This document shows, in pieces, positions 19,734-27,394 of a stretch of DNA of 64,000 nt. The position numbers and the translations under genes were made by a program. The notes beneath the pieces are model-generated. The model did not search any database and was not told where the DNA came from. It saw nothing but the letters and a program-made list of their open reading frames with translations. How positions within the stretch are numbered: the stretch's first letter is position 1; the number at the start of each line of letters is the position of its first letter. Source of the stretch: Mycolicibacterium agri (GTDB lineage: Bacteria; Actinomycetota; Actinomycetes; Mycobacteriales; Mycobacteriaceae); assembly GCF_002553505.1 (NCBI RefSeq), contig NZ_PDCP01000009.1, positions 61,074 through 125,073 of the forward strand, written 5' to 3'.

Positions 19734-20200
19734 GCCGCACCCCCGATGTGAATGCTCGTTCCCTGAGCGACGCCGACCAACTCGCCACGGGTGTCGGTGA
19801 GCCGCGTCGTGTAGACCACCCTGACAAGTCGCCTGCCGCCAGTGGTTCGGCGCTCGGCGATCTCGGTAATCTGCGATACCGCATAGAGCAAGCCAATACT
19901 TGGAGGCGCCTCGTCGCGCCACGTGCTGCCTCCGTCAATGGTCTGGTCAAACCCCGCCAGCCGCGGCAACCCTGCCCTCATCGCGAACACGAGTGGGTCG
20001 GGACAGACATCGGCGATGCCGAGCGGGACGTCCACGTCACCGACAACGGCCGCGATCGCAGAGTGGACACGGTCGACGTGCTCTCGTGACACGTTGATGG
20101 TTTGCGCGGGCGCCACCATGCCCACGCGGACTTCGCCGCACTCCGACAGCTGCGACCAAGCGGTTGCGGCATCAACGCGGTTGACTGAGTCGATGGTCAT
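19730..20200 (-). CDS. degenerate hot-dog (FAS1-DH-like) protein, first gene of operon
   Basis: A 156-residue protein from the ATG at 20200, with AAGAAGG upstream. No catalytic Asp/His pair is present. The pattern TINVSREHVDRVHSAIAAVVG followed by a late Gly/Arg-rich beta section ending GVAQGTSIHI resembles the non-catalytic FAS1 dehydratase fold of HadA/HadC-like partners. It may be a structural partner for the two downstream hot-dog proteins. The family assignment is moderate. It is the promoter-proximal gene of the leftward operon. Confidence 0.65.
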   Translation of the reverse strand: MTIDSVNRVDAATAWSQLSECGEVRVGMVAPAQTINVSREHVDRVHSAIAAVVGDVDVPLGIADVCPDPLVFAMRAGLPRLAGFDQTIDGGSTWRDEAPPSIGLLYAVSQITEIAERRTTGGRRLVRVVYTTRLTDTRGELVGVAQGTSIHIGGAA

Positions 20201-20217
20201 CGGTGCTGGCCTTCTTA

Positions 20218-20229
20218 GGAAACGATTCC
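20218..20229. promoter_or_regulatory. possible LacI-family operator near the operon start
   Basis: GGAAACGATTCC is a near-palindrome around a central CG, the usual architecture of LacI-family operators. It lies 18 bases upstream of the first start codon of the leftward operon and next to the LacI-type regulator gene. The assignment rests on form and position only. Confidence 0.35.
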
Positions 20230-20360
20230 AACGGGAGGTCTGCAAAAGGCCGGCAGGGCGCTACCGCGCCGCCTCACTGGCTGTGAATTACCGGTCAAAG
20301 TCACTACTTTCCGCAGTATCGGCCCAGGGCGGCCTGCCGTGCCGCTGTGGCGGGCGCCTC

Positions 20361-20419
20361 GGGAACCGTTTTCAACGTCGTTCCAGAAGAGACTACGGTC
20401 ACACTACGAGTCTCTGCAA
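20361..20419 (-). promoter_or_regulatory. candidate promoter and operator of the leftward catabolic operon
   Basis: Reading leftward, TTGCAG (20419-20414) and TAGTCT (20395-20390) are spaced by 18 bases and match a vegetative mycobacterial promoter reasonably. Just downstream lies a second CG-centred imperfect dyad, GGGAACCGTTTTC (20361-20373), which would overlap the early transcribed region and could bind the LacI-type regulator. The predicted start of transcription would be near 20383, giving a leader of about 180 bases. Confidence 0.4.
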
Positions 20420-20444
20420 GCATGAATCACAACAAACTGATCTG

Positions 20445-21476
20445 TCAGGACGCGCGTACCGCGCTCGGGGCTTTCCAGTCGGTCGACGGGCGCACGATCA
20501 ACCGTGTGGGCAGCACGACGGTGTGCACTGCCGGCTTCTTGTTGTCGAGCAGATTCAGCACGATTGTGGCGGCGCGACGCGCCAAATCCTCTACGTCACG
20601 GGCCATTGCGGTAATTCCCGGGGTATGTAATGCCAGTAGCGGACCGTCTTCGGAGGCGGCGAGCGCGATGTCTTCCCCGACCCTGACTCCCCGGCGCCGC
20701 AGCTCGCCGATTACCCCGGCGATTGCCGCCGTGTTGCCGTTTCCGATCACGATTGCCGTTGGGGGGTGCGGATCGTCCATCAGGCGCCCAACCGACTCGA
20801 TGCCGAATTCCATCGAACCTCGGCCTGCGAGGATGAACTCAGGACGCAGAGGAGCGCCCAGCCTGGCCAGCGTCTCACTGAGACCCCGTACCCGCGATCG
20901 GCTCGGATACGCCGTGAGCGAGCCGCTGATCACTCCGATCTCCCTGTGCCCCCGGTCGACCAGATGCTCGGCGAGCATCTGTGCGCCCATTCCGTGATCG
21001 CTGACGACCGCGCTGAACTCGTTGGACTCGACCTCTCGGTCAAGCAACACAACGGGTATCGGCAGTGCGGACAAGGCGGTCACCAGCTCTGGGTTTGTGT
21101 CGTCCGAAAAGGCCGCCAACAGGGCGTCGACCCGCCTCTGGTGCAAGAGACGGACATTTTCGATGTCGTTGTCGGACTGGCCGTGCGAATTCGCAAGGAT
21201 GACACCATATCCGGCCCGCCGGAACTCGCTCTCAACCACGTCGATCATTTGGGCGACGACCGGATTGAGCACATCGTTCACGATGACCCCGACGGTCTGC
21301 GTGTAGCCACGCCGCAGACCCGCGGCCACCAGATCCGGTTTGTATCCAACTTCCTTGACAGCGGCAAGGACACGTTCGCGCAACTCGACGCTCACGTTGG
21401 GGTGACCACTGAGGACCCGGGTCACCGAAGACGGGGCGACGCCTGCCCTTGTGGCGACATCACGGATGGTCGCCAT
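20445..21476 (-). CDS. LacI-family transcriptional regulator
   Basis: A 343-residue regulator. The N-terminal helix-turn-helix is complete (MATIRDVATRAGVAPSSVTR, then VLSGHPNVS) and is followed by the hinge LRRGYTQTVGVIV and a periplasmic-binding-type ligand domain. The ligand is probably a small carbohydrate or acid. It lies 42 bases after the permease gene on the same strand and just before the promoter region of the left operon, so it may control both groups and itself. Confidence 0.92.
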   Translation of the reverse strand: MATIRDVATRAGVAPSSVTRVLSGHPNVSVELRERVLAAVKEVGYKPDLVAAGLRRGYTQTVGVIVNDVLNPVVAQMIDVVESEFRRAGYGVILANSHGQSDNDIENVRLLHQRRVDALLAAFSDDTNPELVTALSALPIPVVLLDREVESNEFSAVVSDHGMGAQMLAEHLVDRGHREIGVISGSLTAYPSRSRVRGLSETLARLGAPLRPEFILAGRGSMEFGIESVGRLMDDPHPPTAIVIGNGNTAAIAGVIGELRRRGVRVGEDIALAASEDGPLLALHTPGITAMARDVEDLARRAATIVLNLLDNKKPAVHTVVLPTRLIVRPSTDWKAPSAVRAS

Positions 21477-21518
21477 ATCAGTTCCTCCGCCTCATGGGGA
21501 CGGTTGGCATCCCGGTAA

Positions 21519-22940
21519 TCATGTCAGCTTCGCACACAGAGCAAGCACCGGCAAAGACAACACGATAACCAACAGCAGGTAGACGAGATTTCGCCGGGCA
21601 ACCTCGAACCCGCTCACCCCAAAGCGTCCGGCCAGGAACACATTCAACCCGCTGACCGGTCCCACCGCGGCGGCCGTGCCCCACGCGATAGTCCCGGCAA
21701 GGGCGAACAGGGTCGGTTCGCTGATAACCGGCCCGAAGACAGATGCCACGGCCGCGATCGAGATGACCGGGTGAACACCGACGAGCGCGACGAGCGTCAT
21801 CGCAAGGACCGAGAACCAGGCGAACCACACCGTGTAGTACTGCCCGGGAATCGTGAAACCGACCACGTCCAGCAGGGCGCGAAGGCCCGCCGACAACATC
21901 CCCGCCGCCGTGAACAGCACCGCCTCGCTGCGCATCGGAAGTAGTCCGTGAACAACATGGCCCCCGAGGACGCGGTGAAGATCCCGCGCGCGGGTGGCTG
22001 CCACGACGAGTGCGGACGTGAAAAGCGAGACGATGAGCACGACGATGGCGAGCTTGATGCTCGGCAACATCATGTGCAATCCGATCACGAAGCCCGCCAT
22101 AATGATCGGCAACAACAACACTCGCCCGGAAAACGGATAGCCGTGATAGTCCGGCAGCCGGTCTCCGAATGCTCGTACCGTCATCGTGGTGCTGACAGTG
22201 AACGCGGTGAGGGCCAACAGGCCGCCGCAGATCAACAACACGTTGGTGATCGCAGCCCCGGCATAGGTCAAGGCGGCGGCGCTTGCGCCCCAGAACGGTG
22301 ACCAGAATGCGCCCGGCGAAAACGCGCGCGACAGCAGTAATGCGTCTGTCATGCACAGTTTGCCGCTGCGTCGCAGTCGATCTCCCACGAGAGTCACCGC
22401 GCTGATGTTCATCACAGCGCCGAGAAGCTGGACGATCACCGCGGTACGCCAGACAGCCGCAGCGCCCGTCAACCGCGGCCGGTGGATTCCCGCGTCGCCA
22501 GTGATCAATCGCACGAACGACACCGCGGTGAGCATGCCGATCAATGTCTGGTTGAGCGTCAGCAGCTGACCGATCGCCGGGCGGGCACCGAAGAGCAGAG
22601 CCGCTCCCAGCGCACACAAGCCGAACGCTACCAGTACGAAAGCCAGCAGACGCTGCGCCTGTGGCAGGCCGAAGAAACCCAGTACTGCCGCAACGAGCGT
22701 TGCCATACCGGCACCAAGGTCGAATGTCGGGAATACGACAGACGTGGGCACCAGAAGCATGTTCGCCGCCAACACAATTCCGAAGAAGACGTCGACCCAC
22801 CGAGCCTTCGGGGCGCGCTCTTCGCCACGCGGCTGCCTCCACGTCTGTGCCGACTCGTTCGTTCCCGTCGTCTCAGGTCTCCAATTGCGCGAAGACCGGT
22901 CGTAGGGAATCTTTCGCCTCGAGGCCGATCCCGGGCACAT
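21519..22940 (-). CDS. polytopic membrane permease of unknown substrate
   Basis: A strongly hydrophobic protein with roughly ten to twelve membrane segments; the last third contains GVHPVISIAAVASVFGPV, a re-entrant-loop-like pattern seen in ion-transporter superfamily carriers for organic anions. Start choice is difficult: after the upstream stop at 22873 the first in-frame starts are GTG at 22775 and ATG at 22760, both inside the first hydrophobic segment, whereas ATG at 22940 keeps the segment whole but overlaps the upstream gene by 68 bases. Gene context (tartrate-dehydratase-like and DapA-like enzymes) suggests uptake of an organic acid. The family is not certain. Confidence 0.7.
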   Translation of the reverse strand: MCPGSASRRKIPYDRSSRNWRPETTGTNESAQTWRQPRGEERAPKARWVDVFFGIVLAANMLLVPTSVVFPTFDLGAGMATLVAAVLGFFGLPQAQRLLAFVLVAFGLCALGAALLFGARPAIGQLLTLNQTLIGMLTAVSFVRLITGDAGIHRPRLTGAAAVWRTAVIVQLLGAVMNISAVTLVGDRLRRSGKLCMTDALLLSRAFSPGAFWSPFWGASAAALTYAGAAITNVLLICGGLLALTAFTVSTTMTVRAFGDRLPDYHGYPFSGRVLLLPIIMAGFVIGLHMMLPSIKLAIVVLIVSLFTSALVVAATRARDLHRVLGGHVVHGLLPMRSEAVLFTAAGMLSAGLRALLDVVGFTIPGQYYTVWFAWFSVLAMTLVALVGVHPVISIAAVASVFGPVISEPTLFALAGTIAWGTAAAVGPVSGLNVFLAGRFGVSGFEVARRNLVYLLLVIVLSLPVLALCAKLT

Positions 22941-24045
22941 CGGGCAATGTGATGTACCCGTCGAGCACATGGTCGCCATCGGCGAATCCGCCGAATGGCT
23001 CGAATATTCCGGGATACGACTCGGATCCGCCGAGACCGCAGGCGGCCGCAATCGCGAGATTGAACTGGTGTCCTCCGTGCGGGACGCAGCGCTCGGCCTT
23101 CCAGCCGTTCTTGTCCAGCATCGCGAGAGTGCGTTGGTATTCGGTGAACCCATAGCTCAGAGCCGAATCCATCTGTAGCACATCGCGATCGGACCGCAGG
23201 CCGCCGAAGTGGACTAGATTGGCGGCCTCCTGCCGGGAGAGCAGGTTCTCCCCCGTCGCGAGCGTGCCCGGGTAGTGTGCCGCTGTCGCGGCCAGCCCTT
23301 GGAAATCCAGTGGGTCGACGGGCTCTTCGTACCAGTGCAGCGGGAGTGGGGCGAGCGCCTGCGCGTACTCGACGGCGACATCGACGTCGAAGCGGCCGTT
23401 GGCGTCGACTGCAAGAGAGCAGCCGTCGGGAAGCACATTGAGCACGGCCTCGATTCGGGCGAGATCCTCGGCGAGCGGCGCCCCGCCGATCTTCATCTTC
23501 ACCGTTCGATAGCCGAGATCGACATAGCCGAGCATCTCGGAGCACAGGGCGTCGATTCCTCGATCGGGGTAGTAATAGCCGCCTGCGGCGTACACCCAGA
23601 CCCGGTCCAATGGTGTGCCGAGACCGACCGGCGACCTTGCGGCCATCAGGTTCTGCACGCTGACGCCGGCCAGTTTGGCCGCGAGGTCCCAGGCCGCCAT
23701 GTCAAGGATGCCGACGGCGACCGCACGGTCTCCGTGACCGCCGGGTTTCTCGTTTGTCATCGCCGCGGCCCAGATTCGTTCGGGATCGAGGTGTCCCGTG
23801 CCGGGGTCGATCAAGGAGTCCGGGTCGGCCTCAAGGACTCTGGGGATGATGCGGTGCGACAAGATGCCCGGCTGGGCGTAGCGGCCGTTCGAATTGAAGC
23901 CGTAGCCCACCACCGGCTTACCGTCGCGGATTTCGTCAGTGACGATCGCCAGCACACTGACGTCCATCTTCGAGAAATTGATGAACGCGTTTGCCATCTG
24001 GCTGGCGATCGGCACGGTGATATGACGGATGTCGACGATGCGCAT
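22873..24045 (-). CDS. enolase-superfamily dehydratase, D-tartrate dehydratase-like
   Basis: A protein of 390 residues from the ATG at 24045 (an in-frame ATG at 24072 would overlap the upstream gene). It resembles the D-tartrate dehydratase of Bradyrhizobium as I remember it: GYGFNSNGRY, NEKPGGHG, VYAAGGYYYP and KMKIGG are shared landmarks. The base Lys falls at residue 185, metal ligands are in AVDANGRFD, WYEEP and ATGEN, and the acid/base His is in VPHGGHQ. It should abstract the proton next to a carboxylate and lose water to give an oxo acid. D-tartrate or a close hydroxy acid is the likely substrate; the exact one is inferred. Confidence 0.85.
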   Translation of the reverse strand: MRIVDIRHITVPIASQMANAFINFSKMDVSVLAIVTDEIRDGKPVVGYGFNSNGRYAQPGILSHRIIPRVLEADPDSLIDPGTGHLDPERIWAAAMTNEKPGGHGDRAVAVGILDMAAWDLAAKLAGVSVQNLMAARSPVGLGTPLDRVWVYAAGGYYYPDRGIDALCSEMLGYVDLGYRTVKMKIGGAPLAEDLARIEAVLNVLPDGCSLAVDANGRFDVDVAVEYAQALAPLPLHWYEEPVDPLDFQGLAATAAHYPGTLATGENLLSRQEAANLVHFGGLRSDRDVLQMDSALSYGFTEYQRTLAMLDKNGWKAERCVPHGGHQFNLAIAAACGLGGSESYPGIFEPFGGFADGDHVLDGYITLPDVPGIGLEAKDSLRPVFAQLET

Positions 24046-24046
24046 G

Positions 24047-24979
24047 TCAGGCGCGCACCCCGAGTTCGACACCCGCCGACTGCATCGCCAGGCGGATGTT
24101 CTCGCGAGCGCCTTCCTCCAGGGGCATCAGCGGCGATCTCACGTAAGCCGAACGCAGAATGCCCCGCTCCACCAGTCCGAGTTTCATTGCCGGGGTCGAC
24201 TCGATGTGCGATGCACGGTGATAGACGGCCTTGGTGATCGGCAACATCCGGTCGTGCACCTCTTTGGCCGAGTCATAGTCGTGCGCCTTTGCCTTCTGCA
24301 GCAGTTCGACCAGCAGCTCTGGGATGAGTGCGCCGTATCCGACCAGCGCACCGTCGGACTCCCACATGGTGTGCAGCAGGAATTCGTCCTGGCATGTGAG
24401 CATCTGTATCTCCGGGAAATGCTCGCGAATCACCGGCACCTCGGTATCCCAGCGAATCATGTCGCGAGCCCCGTCCTTGATCGCGAAAACCCCCTCGAGG
24501 GCGCAGAGCTCCAGCAGCAACGCCAGATTGAACGTCGCCTTGGTGTTGTTCGGGAACTGGAACGCGATGATCGGGAGGTGCGCCGCCGACCACACAGCGC
24601 GGTAGCGATCCTGCACCGATCCCGGCTGAAAGCCGAACCGGACGGCAGACGGCGGCGGGAAGATCAGCAGCGAGTCAGCACCGTTCTCGGCGGCACGCTC
24701 GGCCTCGGCGGCGGCCAATCGGGTGCCATCGCCTATCACGCCCGCTACGACGTGGAGGTCCTTGAACTCCGATTTCACGACGCGCACGATGTCGGCACGT
24801 TCATCGCTGGTCAGAGCGCTGCCTTCGCCCGCGTGGGAGTTGAGCACGATTGCCACGACTCCTGGAATCGATTCCATCCACGACACATAAGAGACAAGGC
24901 TGTCGAAATCAACATCCCCCTTGTCGTCGAACGGGGTGACGATGGCGGGAACGAGGCCCCGCAAGTCAGGAGCGGACAT
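24047..24979 (-). CDS. DapA-like (dihydrodipicolinate synthase family) lyase
   Basis: A 310-residue TIM-barrel protein of the class I Schiff-base family. The Lys is present in VFAIKDG at residue 168. Two other usual active-site groups are changed: the Tyr of the YNxP motif is Phe140 (IIAFQFPNNT), and the GTTGE loop reads SHAGEGS, so neither paired Thr is kept. It therefore probably catalyses a retro-aldol or dehydratase reaction on another oxo acid instead of lysine synthesis. It lies one base before the tartrate-dehydratase-like gene and is the first gene of the leftward group. Confidence 0.85.
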   Translation of the reverse strand: MSAPDLRGLVPAIVTPFDDKGDVDFDSLVSYVSWMESIPGVVAIVLNSHAGEGSALTSDERADIVRVVKSEFKDLHVVAGVIGDGTRLAAAEAERAAENGADSLLIFPPPSAVRFGFQPGSVQDRYRAVWSAAHLPIIAFQFPNNTKATFNLALLLELCALEGVFAIKDGARDMIRWDTEVPVIREHFPEIQMLTCQDEFLLHTMWESDGALVGYGALIPELLVELLQKAKAHDYDSAKEVHDRMLPITKAVYHRASHIESTPAMKLGLVERGILRSAYVRSPLMPLEEGARENIRLAMQSAGVELGVRA

Positions 24980-25199
24980 GATCGCCTCTCTTGAAGCAAT
25001 AGATGGTCAAGCACATTGAAACAGCGGCTAACGGCTTAAGGCAAGCGAGATCTCGGAACGCCAGTCGTCGATTGCCGTCGTCGGGTGACCACCCGGCCCG
25101 CCGATCACCCTGCCGAGGTGCCACTGCGAGGGGAGCCGCGGGATAGCTGCGGGATGTTGGTGAAGGTCTAGACGAGGCACGCGCCGACGTCCTAGGGTT

Positions 25200-25216
25200 G
25201 GAATCGATACGATACC
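25200..25216. promoter_or_regulatory. dyad in the divergent promoter region
   Basis: GGAATCG-ATA-CGATACC is an imperfect inverted repeat with six of seven paired bases. It overlaps TACGAT (25208-25213), a possible -10 box for the rightward FAD oxidoreductase gene, and shares the GGAANCGAT half with the dyad at 20218. It could be an operator for the LacI-type regulator; no -35 box is clear. The rest of the 256-base divergent region (24980-25235) shows nothing else I can name. Confidence 0.35.
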
Positions 25217-25235
25217 GAGTGACGAGGAGCGGCCC

Positions 25236-26699
25236 GTGACGAACTCCGACACCTACGACGTCCTGGTGGTGGGTGGCGGAGGCGCGGGGTTAGCAGCCGC
25301 CGTCGTGGCGGCCGAGCGCGGCGCGTCGGTAGCGCTGGTGGAGCGCCAAGACAAGCTGGGCGGGACAACCGCCTATTCGGTGGGTTCGCTGACCGCTGCC
25401 GACACTCCGTTACAGCGCCGCAAGGGAATCCATGACGATCCCGTTGAACTCGTTGAGGACATGTGGGCATTTGACCCCGCCCTACTTCACGGGGATGCGC
25501 CCGAGTTGCGGCGACTCTATGCCGTCGAGTCCGGGCGAACGTACGACTGGCTCGTCGACCACGGAGTGGTGTTTGCAGGGCCATACCCTGAGCCGCCGCA
25601 CCGAGTTCCACGGATGCACAATGTGATTCCCAATTCGCGTTCCTACATCGCCCGGCTGTCATCGGCCGCTCGCCGCGCCGGTGTCCAGATTCGCCTCCGG
25701 ACGGAGGTGACGCGCCTACTGACCGATGGTGATGCGCACGTCACCGGCTTGGAGACCAGCGGTCCGTCTGGCATGTCTCAACTTCTGGCTCGCCGAGGCG
25801 TCATTCTCGCGAGTGGCGACTTCAGCGGCAACGCCACCATGCGCAAGGAGCACTTGCCGGAAGGCGCGCACCGAGCGATCCCGATCAACGAAGGAGCGCT
25901 GGGGCTCGGACACCAACTGGCCGCCGAAGTCGGTGCCCAGCTTGTGCAGATGGACCAGCTGTTCGGCCCGCAACTGCGCTTCCCCCCACCCCCCAAAACC
26001 GGCTTTCTCGACCGGCTTCCGCTGTGGCAGTGGCTGTGTCGGCTGGAGGGGATGGTGGTTAGCCTTCTTCCGTCTGCGGCCCTGCGGCCGATCGTCAAGT
26101 CGCTGTTGGTGTCGCACATGTCGCCGAGCAACGCATTGTTCGATGCGGGTGCCGTGCTGGTGGACGGCTCTGGCGCCAGGATTGGCTCCGAACAGGCTCC
26201 TGCTGAAGAACTTTCGCGCCGACCAGACCGCCGCGGATTCATCGTCCTCGACGAAACCACCGCTGCCGAATTCGAGCACGAGCCGAACTACATCTCGACC
26301 GCGCCGGGGATAGCGTTCGCATACTTCAGCGACTACGTCCGCGGTCGGCCCGACCTCATCACCCGCGCCCCAAGTGTCGACACACTTGCCGAGGCCATCG
26401 GCGTGAACCAGCACAATCTGCAGGACACCATTGCCTCGTCGATACTTCGGCCGCCGCTGGTGGCGATGGGCCCGGTGTTCAGCATGCTCACCGTCACCGA
26501 GGGCGCGTTGGCCGTCGACACCGACCTGCGCGTGTTGCGCGGCGACGGCTCCCCCATCGGTGGTCTGTATGCCGCGGGCGGCGTAGGCCAAGGCGGCATG
26601 CTGCTCAAGGGGCATGGCCACCACATCGGATGGGCGATGACGTCGGGACGACTCGCAGGCCAGGCCGTGACACGCAACCTCAACCGAGGCGCATCATGA
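25236..26699 (+). CDS. FAD-dependent oxidoreductase, fumarate-reductase/KstD-like
   Basis: A 487-residue flavoprotein of the FAD_binding_2 family. The dinucleotide-binding motif VVGGGGAGLAAA is at residues 11-22, followed by ERGASVALVERQDKLGGTTAYS, and the C-terminal FAD-contact region is GLYAAGGVGQGG. The family includes fumarate reductase subunits, tricarballylate dehydrogenase and ketosteroid dehydrogenases, all forming or reducing a carbon-carbon double bond next to a carbonyl. It starts with GTG preceded by GAGGAG. It is the first gene of a rightward trio divergent from the tartrate-dehydratase-like group. Confidence 0.88.
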   Translation: MTNSDTYDVLVVGGGGAGLAAAVVAAERGASVALVERQDKLGGTTAYSVGSLTAADTPLQRRKGIHDDPVELVEDMWAFDPALLHGDAPELRRLYAVESGRTYDWLVDHGVVFAGPYPEPPHRVPRMHNVIPNSRSYIARLSSAARRAGVQIRLRTEVTRLLTDGDAHVTGLETSGPSGMSQLLARRGVILASGDFSGNATMRKEHLPEGAHRAIPINEGALGLGHQLAAEVGAQLVQMDQLFGPQLRFPPPPKTGFLDRLPLWQWLCRLEGMVVSLLPSAALRPIVKSLLVSHMSPSNALFDAGAVLVDGSGARIGSEQAPAEELSRRPDRRGFIVLDETTAAEFEHEPNYISTAPGIAFAYFSDYVRGRPDLITRAPSVDTLAEAIGVNQHNLQDTIASSILRPPLVAMGPVFSMLTVTEGALAVDTDLRVLRGDGSPIGGLYAAGGVGQGGMLLKGHGHHIGWAMTSGRLAGQAVTRNLNRGAS

Positions 26700-27394
26700 C
26701 CACCGCGCCCACACTGACCCCCGCTGATCTGGACTTTCTGCGCTCGGTCGACAGCCCCACCATTGCCAACGCCATCGAACGGTTCAAGGTTCGGCCGCTC
26801 ACCGACGGGTTTGTCGGGGGCCAGGTGCGCTGCGCCTTCCCCGAGCTGGGTCCGATGGTTGGTCGCGCGCTCACCGTCACGATGCGCAACCCGGGTGACC
26901 GCCCCGCCTCCCGTGAGGGCTTCTGGCGGATGTGGGAGCAACTTGAGGCCATGGCGGGTCCGACGGTGCTCATGATCGCCGATCACAGCGGCGCGCCGCA
27001 CCGGGTGGCCTACGCCGGCGAGATCATGACCAAGCTCGCACGCAGACTGGGCGCCGTCGGCATGGTAACCGATGGCGGGCTGCGCGACCTTGCCGAAGTG
27101 CGAGCACTGGGTTTCCACTACTTCATGCGGTATCCAGTTGTGTCCCATGCGAATTTCGAGATCGCAACCGTCGGCGAGCCCATCGAGTTGGATGGACAAC
27201 GAATAGAGACAGGCGATCTGGTCCATGGCGACGCCAACGGAATCGTGCTGATTCCGTGGGAAATAGTCCCAGAGCTACCCGAGGCCGTGGAGAAGGTGCG
27301 TTCCGCTGAAGCCGCGGATATGGCCTTTATCGATGGTCCCGAATTCACACTTGGCGGGTTCAAGGACCGCAGGGGATACGGCTCCGGCAAGTGA
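26696..27394 (+). CDS. RraA-like aldolase/decarboxylase family protein
   Basis: A 232-residue protein from the ATG at 26696, in an ATGA overlap with the flavoprotein gene. It has the RraA/HMG-aldolase fold marks: the metal- and substrate-binding TDGGLRD (Arg130, Asp131) and the C-terminal GDANGIVLIP. Enzymatic members cleave 4-hydroxy-4-methyl-2-oxoglutarate or decarboxylate oxaloacetate; the same fold also includes ribonuclease E inhibitors and carries a misleading menaquinone-methyltransferase name in databases. With a D-tartrate dehydratase nearby, oxaloacetate-like products would fit a decarboxylase role (inference). Confidence 0.88.
   Translation: MTTAPTLTPADLDFLRSVDSPTIANAIERFKVRPLTDGFVGGQVRCAFPELGPMVGRALTVTMRNPGDRPASREGFWRMWEQLEAMAGPTVLMIADHSGAPHRVAYAGEIMTKLARRLGAVGMVTDGGLRDLAEVRALGFHYFMRYPVVSHANFEIATVGEPIELDGQRIETGDLVHGDANGIVLIPWEIVPELPEAVEKVRSAEAADMAFIDGPEFTLGGFKDRRGYGSGK

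Noticed and set aside
19734..19922. N-terminal extension of the double hot-dog protein
   Set aside because: The extended frame overlaps the upstream gene and is Arg/Trp-rich; the ATG at 19733 is in an ATGA overlap as elsewhere in the operon.
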